Source: Fodinicola feengrottensis
GTDB lineage: Bacteria; Actinomycetota; Actinomycetes; Mycobacteriales; HKI-0501
DNA: 64,000 bases
Assembly (NCBI RefSeq): GCF_010993775.1
Contig: NZ_WOTO01000017.1
Span: 1-64,000 of the forward strand
Direction of reading: 5' to 3'
Shown here: in pieces, positions 19,354 through 28,720 of the stretch
How positions within the stretch are numbered: the stretch's first letter is position 1
How the letters are laid out: every line of letters begins with the position of its first letter
The notes under the pieces: generated by a model
The model's input: the letters and a program-made list of their open reading frames with translations, nothing else
Databases searched by the model: none
What the model was told of the DNA's origin: nothing
Translations under genes and position numbers: made by a program

Positions 19354-20385
19354 ATGGCGTCACGGCATGCGGTCTTGATTGGCACCCTTCCCGGGGACTC
19401 CACCGAGGAGGCGATGCGGGCCGCGCTCGACCGGCTCGGTCCGCACCTGCGGCGGCTGCCGGACGGCGAGACCGGCAGCCGGCGGGTCTGGATCGTCGGG
19501 CTGATCCGCGGCTTCCGCGACCACCCCGACCTGGAGGTGGCCAAGGACGGCGATATGCACGACTACAAGAGCCAGCTGCATTTTCGCGTACGCAAAGGCC
19601 ATCAGCTCACCGGCGACAAGCTCGACCTCGGCTACCTCGCCGCGTACCGAGACAGCCGGCCCGTCTTTGACCGGCTGACCGAGGAGGCCGGCGTGCGGCC
19701 GACGTACCAGGTCGGCATCCCCGGCGACCTGAACTTGGCGATGTTCGCCACCGGCCCGACCCGAATGCTGCGAACCCGGCCGGCCTTCACCGATGCGACC
19801 CTGCGTGACCTGCGGCAGATCCACGCCGAGTCCCATGGTGAGGTGGTCTTCCAGCTGGAGGTCCCGGCCGAGACGGTGTCGGTGACCATGGCGCCCGCGC
19901 CGCTACGGGGGCTCGCCGCCGGCTGGATGGCCGCCAGCGTCGTGAAACTCGCCAAGGCGGCACCGGCCGGCGCCCGCTTCGGGGTGCACCTGTGCCTCGG
20001 CGACCTCGGCCACCAGGCGTTGGGCAAGCTGCGTACGGCCGCACCGCTGGTCAAGCTCGCCAACGCGGTCGCCGCCCGCTGGCCGGCGGGCCGGCCCTTG
20101 GACTACGTGCATGCGCCGCTCGCCCAGGGCGACCAGCCGCCGTCGCTGGATCCGGAGTTCTACCGCCCGCTCGCGGGCCTCCGGCTGCCGCCCAGCACGC
20201 CTTTCGTCGCCGGCTTCCTGCACGAAGGCCGATCGCTGGACGAGCAGCGGCGGATCCTCGCGATGATCGAGGACGCCGTCGGCCACCCTGTCGATGTGGC
20301 CGCCGCCTGTGGTCTCGGCCGGCGCAGCCCCGAAGCCGCGTACACCACCATGGACCAGGCCCGGGAGCTCTGCGAAAACAACTAA
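19354..20385 (+). CDS. UROD/MetE-like TIM-barrel protein
   Basis: 343 residues, intact. It starts MASRHAVLIGTLPGDSTEEA and includes LPDGETGSRRVWIVGLIRGF. The central VVFQLEVPAETVSVTMAPAP and the end DVAAACGLGRRSPEAAYTTM, then DQARELCE, resemble the UROD/cobalamin-independent methionine synthase superfamily. The C-terminal CGLGRR segment lines up with the zinc-Cys region of MetE. I cannot see the full His-Cys-Cys zinc set, so methyl transfer is not shown. Function is unknown. The 3' end runs into the inverted repeat that precedes the GntR gene. Confidence 0.6.
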   Translation: MASRHAVLIGTLPGDSTEEAMRAALDRLGPHLRRLPDGETGSRRVWIVGLIRGFRDHPDLEVAKDGDMHDYKSQLHFRVRKGHQLTGDKLDLGYLAAYRDSRPVFDRLTEEAGVRPTYQVGIPGDLNLAMFATGPTRMLRTRPAFTDATLRDLRQIHAESHGEVVFQLEVPAETVSVTMAPAPLRGLAAGWMAASVVKLAKAAPAGARFGVHLCLGDLGHQALGKLRTAAPLVKLANAVAARWPAGRPLDYVHAPLAQGDQPPSLDPEFYRPLAGLRLPPSTPFVAGFLHEGRSLDEQRRILAMIEDAVGHPVDVAAACGLGRRSPEAAYTTMDQARELCENN

Positions 20386-20400
20386 ATCCGCGTCATGCTT

Positions 20401-20466
20401 CCTCCCACCCTTGACCCGGGATTAACTAAGTGATTTAGTCAATCTGCCGAGACCGAGGGTGGGAGG
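20401..20466. repeat. 11-bp perfect inverted repeat bracketing the GntR promoter
   Basis: CCTCCCACCCT (20401-20411) and AGGGTGGGAGG (20456-20466) are exact reverse complements, separated by 44 bases that contain the -35/-10 promoter and operator. The right arm is the Shine-Dalgarno sequence of the GntR gene (ATG at 20471). The left arm lies upstream of the predicted transcription start. Only transcripts entering from the upstream gene would therefore carry both arms and hide the ribosome site. Confidence 0.65.
20411..20439 (+). promoter_or_regulatory. Promoter with overlapping dyad operator for the gntR-creatininase operon
   Basis: -35 TTGACC (20411-20416), 17-bp spacer, -10 TTTAGT (20434-20439). 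ACTAAGTGATTTAGT (20425-20439) is an inverted repeat (ACTAA/TTAGT) covering the -10 box, a good position for repression by the adjacent FadR-type GntR protein. Confidence 0.6.
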
Positions 20467-20470
20467 CGCC

Positions 20471-21146
20471 ATGGCGGGAACCGAACCGATCACCCTGTCC
20501 GAGCGGCTCGTCACCGGCCTGCTGGACCTGATCACGGACCAGCACCTCGGGCCCGGCGACCCGATGCCCACGGTCCGCGACCTCGCGGCGCGGTTTTCGG
20601 TGACACCACCGACGATGCGGGAGGCCTTGCGTCGGCTGCAAGCCACCGACGCGGTGCAGTTGCGGCACGGCTCGGGCGTCTACGTCGGCCGCGGGATTTT
20701 TCCGTACGCTGCTGCCCAATCCCAACTCCGCGCCGATCCAGGACGACATGGTCCTGCAGTTGGTCGAGGCTCGGCTCATCATCGAGCCGGGCATCGCGGC
20801 TCTGTCGGCACAACACCGTAGCGACGACGACCTCGCGCAACTGGAGTTGGCGCTGGACACGGCGTTGCAGGACCGTACGGACGCCAAGCCGCACCTGAAT
20901 TTCCACCGCGAGCTGGCCCACGCCTGCGGCAACCAGGTGCTGTTCGAGGTGGTGGACTCGCTGCTGGCGGTTCGTGGCCGCGAACAGCGGATGGTGCGGC
21001 TGCTCATCGACGACCGGCGCCGCGATTACGACCAGCACCAGGCCATTTTCGCGGCCGTACGAGCCGGCGACGCGACCGGCGCCGAACGGCTCACCCGCGA
21101 CCACCTGCGTCAGCTGCGGTCCGACATCGCGGCTCGCATCGCCTGA
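20471..21146 (+). CDS. FadR-subfamily GntR regulator (frame break near 20700)
   Basis: About 225 residues. The winged helix-turn-helix reads LGPGDPMPTVRDLAARFSVT, then PPTMREALRRLQATDAVQLR and HGSGVYVG. At about 20700 the frame slips and the FCD ligand-binding domain follows (DDMVLQLVEARLIIEPGIAA, NFHRELAHACGNQVLFEVVD, DYDQHQAIFAAVRAGDATGA). The conserved Asp/His positions of FCD domains (D in EARLIIEP, H in FHREL and DQHQAI) suggest metal-dependent binding of a small carboxylate. It heads the operon with creatininase and an ABC transporter and probably represses it through the dyad in its own promoter. Ligand probably the transported substrate. Confidence 0.85.
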
Positions 21147-21180
21147 TTTCCCTTTCGGACTGCGAAGAACTGGGTGATTT

Positions 21181-22005
21181 ATGCACACCGACCGTACCCA
21201 CCGGCTGGCCGACCTGACCTGGCCAGAAATAGCCGCGCTGGCCGACCGTGCGCCGATCGCGATCGTGCCGCTGGGCGCCTGCGAACAGCACGGGCCTGGC
21301 ATGGCGATGCGGACCGACACCACTCGCGCGGAGGTGGTGGCCGATGTGGTGGCCCAGCGACTAAGCCCGCAGGTGGTGGTCACACCGGTCATTCCGGTCG
21401 GGGTTTCCGAGCATCACATGGCATTTCCGGGCACCCTGACGCTGTCGGCCGTGACGCTGCAACAAGTGGTGCACGAGCTGGTCGACAGCCTTTATCGGCA
21501 CGGCTGGCGGAAAGTGTTCGTGCTGACCGGCCATGGCGGCAACAATGCGGCCGTGGAAGTCGCCGTTTCGCGATTGCGCGCGGACTTTCCCGACTTACAT
21601 ATCGCCTGGAGTGGCATCACCGCAGTCGTTTCCGACGTGGTGGCCGACCTCGCCACCAGCCAGGTTCGCGGCCACAGCTGTGAAATCGAGACGTCCCAGG
21701 CCATGTTCGTGGATCCGAGCCTGGTCTTCCCGGAGCGTCTTGAGCGCGGCAGCGCCGACCTGGCGGATCTCGATCCCGCCGGACAGCTGAGCCGCGCACA
21801 TCCCGGCATCCATTTCCCGCAGGCGTACGACGTCCTGTCGCGTACCGGAAATCTCGGCGACGCACGGCAGGCGTCCCTCGAGGCGGGCGAGCGGATCATT
21901 CAGACCGCTGTCGAGCGGATCGCCACATTCCTCGGAGAACTAGCCAATCTGCCGGCTCGCCTGCCCAGCCCGTACCCGCCGAGCATTCACGTGGAGGCAT
22001 CATGA
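21181..22005 (+). CDS. Creatininase-family amidohydrolase
   Basis: 274 residues, intact. Metal-ligand motifs of the creatinine amidohydrolase family are present: LGACEQHGPGMAMRTDT (Glu, His, Asp; about residues 31-48), TGHGGNNAAVE (about 117-127) and GHSCEIETS (about 162-170; the usual HAGExETS with Ser-Cys-Glu-Ile). The family includes creatininase, the mycofactocin peptidase MftE and FAPy deformylase, so the substrate cannot be fixed. Its position between a FadR-type regulator and an amino-acid-type ABC importer suggests hydrolysis of an imported amide. The stop overlaps the next gene (ATGA). Confidence 0.85.
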   Translation: MHTDRTHRLADLTWPEIAALADRAPIAIVPLGACEQHGPGMAMRTDTTRAEVVADVVAQRLSPQVVVTPVIPVGVSEHHMAFPGTLTLSAVTLQQVVHELVDSLYRHGWRKVFVLTGHGGNNAAVEVAVSRLRADFPDLHIAWSGITAVVSDVVADLATSQVRGHSCEIETSQAMFVDPSLVFPERLERGSADLADLDPAGQLSRAHPGIHFPQAYDVLSRTGNLGDARQASLEAGERIIQTAVERIATFLGELANLPARLPSPYPPSIHVEAS

Positions 22006-22847
22006 ATGCGGCACTGCCCCGACGACGTTTCATCCTCGCGACCGTAGCGACCTTTGCCGCGCTTTCGACGGCTGCCTGCGGCGGCGCTAGCGGCGCCGGC
22101 CGGAACGAGCTTGGCACCATCACGGCCGGCCAGCTGAAACTGGCCTTCCGCTCGGACGACAAGCCTACCTCCTTCGTCCAGGACGGCAAACCCGCCGGGT
22201 TCATGATCGAGCTGACCCAGGCGATGGCGAAGAAGATGGGTGTCACCGTCTCGTACGTGTCCACCGACTTCGCCAGCATGCTACCCAATGTCCGCAACCA
22301 CACGTACGACTCGGCAGCCTTCGGCACCCTGGTCACTCCCCCGCGCCAGCAGGTCACCGACTTCACCAGCGCGGTGTCTTTTGGTCAGGCGCAACTGATC
22401 TCGCGCAAATCCGCTCAGCTGCCCACTATCCAGTCCGCTAACGGCAAGACGGTGGCGATCACCCGAGGCAGTGAGTTGATTCCGTTGCTGCAGAAGCAAA
22501 TGCCGGGGATCACCGTCAAGGAGTTCCCGAACATCGCGGCCAGCGCCAACGCGCTGACGGCCCACCAGGTGGACGGCCTGTTCACCGGCACCACGACCAC
22601 CGCGCAACTGCTCACCCAGCACCCCGACTTCAGCGCCAGCCCGGCGATCACCACCGCGCAAACCTCCTTCCCGGTCGCGAAAGACCGACCGGCGCTGAAA
22701 AAGGCACTCAACTCCGCGCTGACCGCGATCATCGCTGATGGCACGTACACGAAACTCTTCGCCAAATGGAATCCGCCGGGCGTCTTGATCCCGGCCTCCA
22801 TGCTGGCCGCCTACCCCGGCATGCACCAGCGTCCAGCCGGCTCGTGA
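22002..22847 (+). CDS. Amino-acid-type ABC transporter substrate-binding lipoprotein
   Basis: 281 residues. The N-terminus MNAALPRRRFILATVATFAA followed by LSTAACGG has a lipobox with Cys26 as lipidation site; the RRRF also resembles a Tat signal. The mature part has family-3 SBP character: LKLAFRSDDKPTSFVQDGKP, GFMIELTQAMAKKMGVTVSY, VTDFTSAVSFGQAQLISRKS, GKTVAITRGSELIPLLQKQM and LTAHQVDGLFTGTTTTAQLL. Anchored outside the membrane, it would deliver substrate to the permease encoded next. The start codon overlaps the creatininase stop by 4 bp. Intact frame. Confidence 0.92.
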   Translation: MNAALPRRRFILATVATFAALSTAACGGASGAGRNELGTITAGQLKLAFRSDDKPTSFVQDGKPAGFMIELTQAMAKKMGVTVSYVSTDFASMLPNVRNHTYDSAAFGTLVTPPRQQVTDFTSAVSFGQAQLISRKSAQLPTIQSANGKTVAITRGSELIPLLQKQMPGITVKEFPNIAASANALTAHQVDGLFTGTTTTAQLLTQHPDFSASPAITTAQTSFPVAKDRPALKKALNSALTAIIADGTYTKLFAKWNPPGVLIPASMLAAYPGMHQRPAGS

Positions 22848-22860
22848 GGTAGGAACTGCC

Positions 22861-23612
22861 ATGGACGGCCTGAAACGCTTCCTGGACACCTTCTTCGACC
22901 TGCCGCTGATCGGCAGCACTTTGGCCCAGTTGTTGACGGAAGGGCTGCTCAACACCCTGCTGCTGGCAGTGCTCGCGAGCCTCATCGGCCTGGTCGTGGG
23001 AATTGGGTGGCCGCCGGACTGATGTCCAGGCTTCGGGTCGTACGGCTGCCCTGCCGAGTTTATGTGGACATCTTGCGCGGCCTGCCGCACATCCTGACGG
23101 TTTATCTGATCGGCCAGGGTCTTCCGCTGGCCGGCCTGACCATCTTCGGCACCTGGACGTACGGCTACGCCGGGCTGGCGATCGGGCTGATGGAAGGCGC
23201 GTACATGGCCGAGATCTTCCGGTCCGGCTTCCAGAGCGTGGACTCCGGCATCGTGGAAGCCGCCCGCAGCCTCGGCCTGTCGCACCTGAGAACGCTGCGG
23301 CTGATCGTGGTCCCGATCGGTGTCCGGCGGATCCTGCCGGCGCTGACCGGGCAGTTCATCCTGGTCGTCAAGAGCACCGCGTTGGTGTACTTGCTCGGAC
23401 TTGCCGCCGGGCAGCGGGAAATGTTCGCGCTCGCCCAGGACAGCGCGGTCAACAACGCCTCGCTCGCCCCGCTGGTCGCGGCCGGGCTGCTCTACCTCGC
23501 CATCACTGTCCCGCTCACCTACGTCGTCAACGCCTGGGACCGGCGCATGCGCGAACCCCAGTCTCCGCGGCGAAAAATCCGGCCCGTACGGACCGCGGAG
23601 GCGCTGGCATGA
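22861..23612 (+). CDS. Amino-acid-type ABC transporter permease (frame break near 23005)
   Basis: About 250 residues. It begins MDGLKRFLDTFFDLPLIGST with LLTEGLLNTLLLAVLASLIG as first membrane helix. After a slip near 23005 it continues GLMSRLRVVRLPCRVYVDIL, then RGLPHILTVYLIGQGLPLAG. The EAA loop (EAARSLGLSHLRTLRLIVVP) that contacts the ATPase is intact. This is the His/Glu/Gln/Arg/opine permease type, which normally acts as a homodimer or with a second permease; only one is encoded here. The stop overlaps the ATPase start by 4 bp. Confidence 0.9.
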
Positions 23613-24378
23613 AGACCTCCACCACCCAGGGTGCGGTGTCTTCCCGTACCGCGGTGAAATATCAGCGGATCAGCAAATCATTCGGCCACACTCCAGTGTT
23701 GCGGGACATCGTGCTGGACATTCCCGGCGGCTCCACGACGTGTGTGATCGGGCCATCGGGATCGGGCAAGTCGACATTACTGCGGTGTACGAACCTGTTG
23801 GAGCGCCCCGATTCCGGCCGCATCCTGATCGGTACGGACGCGATCACCGACCCGGGCGCTGACGTGGACCGGATTCGTACGCGCGTTGGCATGGTCTTCC
23901 AGAAATTCCATCTTTTCCCGTACCACAGCGTGCTGGACAACGTCACCCTCGCTCTTCGTCAGGTGCTCGGAAAGTCTCGCGATGAGGCAGTGGAAGTCGC
24001 TCGTACGTAGCGCAGCTGGCAACGGTCGGGCTCGCCGACCTCCAGGACCGCCGGCCGGCGCAGCTTTCCGGCGGTCAGCAACAAAGAGTGGCGATCGCCA
24101 GATCTCTTGCCATGAAACCCGAAGTCATGCTTTTCGACGAGGCCACCTCCGCGCTGGACCCGGAACTCGTCAAGGGAGTGCTCGCGGTGATGCGTGACCT
24201 CGCCGCGCAGGGCATGACGATGATCGTCGTCACCCACGAGATGCGGTTCGCCCGCGAAGTCGCCCAGCAGGTGGTTTTCCTCGACCAGGGCCACCTGATC
24301 GAGGCCGCGCCACCGGATCAGTTCTTCGATGCGCCGAGCAGCCCACGGCTGCGCGCCTTTCTGAACGAGGTGCCGTGA
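23609..24378 (+). CDS. Amino-acid-type ABC transporter ATPase (frame break near 24005)
   Basis: About 256 residues. Walker A GPSGSGKST, Q-loop MVFQKFHLFPYHSVLDN, signature LSGGQQQRVAIARSLAMKPE, Walker B VMLFDEATSALDPE and switch His in VVTHEM are all present. The frame slips near 24005 just before QLATVGLADLQDRRPAQLSG. This is a GlnQ/HisP-type subunit forming the importer with the two preceding genes. The stop shares a base with the esterase start (TGATG). Substrate likely a polar amino acid or amide related to the creatininase. Confidence 0.92.
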
Positions 24379-25310
24379 TGCTTACTCGCATTGTCATGGC
24401 GATCGCGCTCGCCACCGCAATGGCCAGCTGCCCACCTGTCGGCGTGGTCGATTTCCCCGTACCCACAACGGGATGCCTGCACGCCCCGGACGCGTCCAAA
24501 GGCGAGACAGTGGTGCGTACGCTCGTATCGGGCGGATACCAGCGCTCCTACCTGCTGCACCTTCCGGCCACTTACCGCCCCACCCAACCGCTACCGGTCA
24601 TCCTCGCATTCCACGGCCGCAAGGGAAACGGCACCGACGTCGAGGCCTTCTCCGGCCTCGACGCGCTGGACGCGATCGTCGTGTATCCGGTCGGCCTTCC
24701 GGGCGAGAGCAACGAAACAGCGTGGCAGGGCGCGCCGTACCAGCCGCCGTCGGACGACGTGCTTTTCGCCAGCGACCTGCTGAATCACCTGCAGGCCACG
24801 CTCTGTGTGAATCCAGCCCGGATCTATGCCACCGGCAAGTCCAACGGCGCCGGTTTCACCGCTCTGCTTGGCTGCCGGCTGTCCCATCGCATCGCCGCTT
24901 TCGGCACAGTAGCCGGCGCTTTCTATCCGGAAACCCGCGAAGGCTGCGAACCTGGCACTCCGGTGTCCCTGGTGGACTTCCACGGCACCGCCGACCCCAC
25001 CGTCAACTACAACGGTGAGGCCAGCAGCCACGGCGAACCGCTCCCGGCCATGATGGACTGGATTCAGGGCTGGGCGAACCATGACCATTGCGGCTCCCCG
25101 ACAAGCACCGCCATTGGCAGCGATGTCACCAAAATCGCGTTCCAGGGATGCGCTGGACACGCCGCCGTCGTGCACTACCGGATCGCCGGCGCCGGCCACA
25201 CCTGGCCTGGTGAACTCGTCGACAGCGGTCCCGGATCGGCTACCCACACCATTTCCGCCACCGAGATCCTCTGGCAGTTCTTCCTGTCTCACCCCCTCGG
25301 CGGCCGCTGA
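24378..25310 (+). CDS. Secreted LpqC/PHB-depolymerase-type esterase
   Basis: 310 residues, intact. The N-terminal MLTRIVMAIALATAMASCPP is a signal peptide, possibly a lipoprotein (Cys18), though the lipobox is imperfect. The catalytic domain has the oxyanion region VILAFHGRKGNGTDVEAFSG, nucleophile elbow ATGKSNGAGFTALLG, acid in DFHGTADPTVNY and histidine in AGAGHTWPG. This is the polyhydroxybutyrate-depolymerase/feruloyl-esterase (CE1-like) group. It is the last gene of the gntR-creatininase-ABC operon and may release the substrate outside the cell before import. Exact ester unknown. Confidence 0.85.
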   Translation: MLTRIVMAIALATAMASCPPVGVVDFPVPTTGCLHAPDASKGETVVRTLVSGGYQRSYLLHLPATYRPTQPLPVILAFHGRKGNGTDVEAFSGLDALDAIVVYPVGLPGESNETAWQGAPYQPPSDDVLFASDLLNHLQATLCVNPARIYATGKSNGAGFTALLGCRLSHRIAAFGTVAGAFYPETREGCEPGTPVSLVDFHGTADPTVNYNGEASSHGEPLPAMMDWIQGWANHDHCGSPTSTAIGSDVTKIAFQGCAGHAAVVHYRIAGAGHTWPGELVDSGPGSATHTISATEILWQFFLSHPLGGR

Positions 25311-25317
25311 AGCGCAG

Positions 25318-27369
25318 CTACGTGATCGAGATCCGGAAGATCACGTCCGAACCGTCCGGCTGGTTGCCGTTGTTGTCGCAGTTGGTGGTGGACAGCCACA
25401 GCTGGTCAGCGCCGGGCACCTTGGTGACCGTACGCAGGCGTCCGTACGTGCCGACGTAGTACGCCGACGGGGTGCCGACGTTCTCGCTGTCGCCGTTGAT
25501 CGGGATCCCGCCAGAGCCGCTCGCCCTTCAACGCGGCCATATAGACAACGTTGCGTACGATCGCGATGCCGCTCGGCGACGCCTGACCGGTGGGCCAGGT
25601 GGCCTTCGGGTTGGTCATTCCGGAAACGCTGCAGGTGCCTTCACAAGTCGGCCAACCATAGTTGCCACCCGGCTTGATCAGGTTCAGCTCGTCGAACTTG
25701 GAGTTGCCGAACTCGGCCTCCCACAATCGGCCGCTGCGGTCGAAAGCGAGGCCCTGCGGGTTGCGGTGGCCGTAGCTGTAGACGTAGTTGCCGAACGGGT
25801 TGCCCGGCGCGGGCTGGCCCGCGGTGGTGAGCCGCAGGATCTTGCCGTTGAGGGAGTTCTTGTCCTGGGCCAAATCAGGTGTCTCGGCCTCGCCGGTGCT
25901 CGCGTACAGGTAACCATCCGGCCCGAACACCAGCCGGCCGCCGTTGTGATACTGGTTCTTTTTGATGCCCTGCAGCAAAATCGTGTAGCCAGTGAGCGAG
26001 GTGCCGTTGTACGTCATGCGGACGATCCGGTTGCCTTCGGACGCCGTGTGCATGAGGTAGATGTAGTGGTTGGTGGCCCAGTTCGGGTCGATCGCGACGC
26101 CGAGCAGGCCGCCCTCGCCGTTCGTGGTGACCGCGTTCGGGACCGTGCCGACCTGCGTCTTAGCTCCGCTCGGGGTCACCTTGAACACCTTGAAACTGTC
26201 ACGTTCGGTGACCAGCGCGGTCTGTCCGTCCGGCATCCAGTACGTGCCCCACGGGATCGCCCAGCCGGTGGAAATGGTGGTGATCGAGGACGGTACGCCG
26301 CCGTCACTGCTACATGCATTCGTCGTGAAAGACACCGTGTTGCTCTGCGCCGACGTGTTTCCGGCCGCGTCGTGCGCGACCACATTCAGCGTGTACGGGC
26401 TGTTGCAGGCGAGCCCGGTGACTGTCGTCGAGGTGTGGCGGCGGCGTACCAGTCACGCTCTTATAGACGGTCGTGCCGCTGCGTACGTCGTACGAGGTCA
26501 CCGCCCGTTGTCCGTCGAGCCGGTCCAGCTCAGGTTGACGCTGGTGGCGGTCACCGCGGACTGCCCGAGGCCGCTCGGCGCGGTCGGCGGAGTGCTGTCA
26601 CTGCTGGGCAAGGTGGTGCAGGTCAGCGGTGAGGTGGCCGGTGAGGCGTTCCCAGCGGCGTCACGCGCTGTGACGGCCAGCGTGTACGTGGTGTTCGGGG
26701 CGAGCCCGGTGAGGACCTTGGACGTGACGGTCCCGGCGGCCTCGTCCAACTTGTTGCCGTGGTCGTAAATGTCGTACGCGGCGACCCCGATGTTGTCGGT
26801 CGACGCGCCCCAGTGCAGCGTGAGCTGGTTCTCGCCGAGATCGGAGCAGGACGTGGTGCCAGGCGTGGTGGGCGGCGGCTGGCTGTCGGTCGCACCGCTG
26901 ACGGTCAGGTCGTCGAGGTTGGGCCCGCCGTTCGCCGTCGTCGCGGTGGCCCGGATCGTGTTGGACCCCGCGGTGAGCTGCGCGTTCACCGCCTTGGTGG
27001 CCCAGGTGTCCCAGTTGGTGGTGGCCGGGAAGGCGGTTCCGGCGGCCACCACCGTGCCGTTGACCGCGATGTCCATCGGCCGGTTGACGGTGGTGCCGTT
27101 GGCATACCGGAAGGTCAGCGCGAGCTGCTGCCGGCCGCGGCCACGCTGACGTGGAACTCCACGTACGAGCCGGTGACGTTGGTGTAGTCGACGAAACCGG
27201 TCCCAGTGAAGCCGGTGTGGTTATTCGCCACTGTGCCCTGCACGATCGTGGCGTTCTCAGCCTCGTACGCCGTAGTCGCCGCGGCCGCCGCAGTGGCCTG
27301 TTGCAGTCCGCTGGCGGCCAGCAGGGCCACCAAAAGGACCCCGACCTGACGGATTCTCCTGTGTTTCAT
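25318..27369 (-). CDS. Secreted CBM-FN3-PQQ-type sugar (glucose/sorbosone) dehydrogenase (about four frame breaks)
   Basis: About 684 residues in five frame segments. Signal peptide MKHRRIRQVGVLLVALLAAS to about residue 30. A CBM6/35-like domain follows (AYEAENATIVQGTVANNHTG, DIAVNGTVVAAGTAFPATTN, NLDDLTVSG), then two fibronectin type III domains (LTLHWGASTDNIGVAAYDIY; VNLSWTGSTDNG...VTSYDV). The C-terminal six-bladed propeller shows ISTGWAIPWGTYWMPDGQTA, HNGGRLVFGPDGYLYASTGE and YSYGHRNPQGLAFDRSGRLW, the PQQ-dependent soluble aldose dehydrogenase family. Breaks near 27115, 26505, 26395 and 25500. Last gene of the pectinolytic unit; its start overlaps the GH27 stop (ATGA). Confidence 0.85.
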
Positions 27370-28720
27370 CTGCCCTGCCTTCCGACACTGGACTGGGAAC
27401 TCAAAACCCTGGCCCGGATCAGCCGCGTCTCACCTGGCCGGAGGGTCACGGCGTACGAGCCGGCGACCGTACCGACGTGTCCGCCGGACCACAGGTCGGT
27501 GACATCGGCGCTGCCGCTGAAGCCGACCTGGGACCACTTGACGCTGACGGTCGCGTTGCCGGACGTGCCGGTGTTGAACAACGCCACCACGTAGTCGCCG
27601 TTCGCCTCGCGCTTGCGCCACACCTGCTGGACGCCGCTGGTGACGATCCGGCCGGCCGCTGCCCCATCCTGATCGACACCGATCAGGCGGTCATTGGTCA
27701 GCATCGCCATGTCCGTGCTGTTCGGCGCGGTCAGGTCGGTGCCGAGCAACAGCGGCGAGGCGGCCATCGCCCACAGCGTGAAATACGAGCGGCGCTGGTC
27801 CGCGGTCAGCCCGACCTGGTCGCCGTTGCCCAGTTCCAGCGAATCCAGGTCATTCCAGCCGCCCGGACCGGCCCACTGCTGCCAGCTGGCGGCGGAGGCG
27901 AACCGACCGGTCACCCGGGACCAGGTCGTCAGCGGATAACCGCTGCCGTTTGGGCCGGGTCCGCAATAGCACTCCACATCGCCCTGTGTCCGCCAACTGT
28001 TGGCGAGCTGCTTCCCACGTAGCCGCGTTGGCGATCGGCAAGTTGTTGGACAACGCGAAAGTGATCGGCCGACCGGTCTTGCGCAAGGCGCTGGCCCACG
28101 CTTGTATGTCATCGATTGTGGTCGCGTCGACACCGTCGATCTTGAGGTAGTCAACGCCCCAGGAGGCGTACTGCGCGGCCCATGAGTCAACGAACGCCTG
28201 CGCTCCCGGGCTGCTGTAATTCAGCCGGTACATATGCTTGCAGTTGTAGTTCTTCTCGGTTTTTTCGAGGTGTCCGCGATGTCTTTCGCGTGGTACGAAG
28301 TCCCAGCGACTGGAGTATTGGCGGTGACTGCGTTCTGCGCGATGCCGGGCGTCACGTAGAAGCCGAATTTTAGCCCCAAACCGTGGACGTAGTCGGCGAG
28401 CGCCTTGATGCCGTTGGGAAACTTGGCCGGATCCACCAGCCAGCGGCCGTTGCCATCCACCTGGAAGCCATTCGCGTCGCATTTCTGGTAGAAATCGTCG
28501 AGGTTGATGGAGACAAGCCGTGCGCGGAAAGACCACTGCTCTTCATCGCGGCCGCCTGCGCCTTGATCTTGGCCTCGGTGGGTGTCCGACGCACCCAACT
28601 CCAGCTACTCCAGCCCATCGCGGGCCGGATCGACAGCCCATTATCGGAAGCGACCGCTGGTACGGGCGACAGACTCAGCACGCAGGCCAGGCCGAGAGTT
28701 GCCGCAAACAGGCGTCTCAT
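27366..28720 (-). CDS. Secreted GH27 alpha-galactosidase (about three frame breaks)
   Basis: About 451 residues. Signal peptide MRRLFAATLGLACVLSLSPV...AVAS, then the GH27 opening RPAMGWSSWSW. The nucleophile Asp lies in WGVDYLKIDGVDATTIDD and the acid/base region in GGWNDLDSLELGNG. SYFTLWAMAASPLLLGTDLT and a C-terminal beta domain (VVALFNTGTSGNATVSVKWS) follow. Breaks near 28540, 28260 and 28010. GH27 enzymes release terminal alpha-galactose, here probably from pectic galactan or galactomannan side chains. It is coupled to the GH29 gene upstream (ATGA) and the sugar dehydrogenase downstream. Confidence 0.88.
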
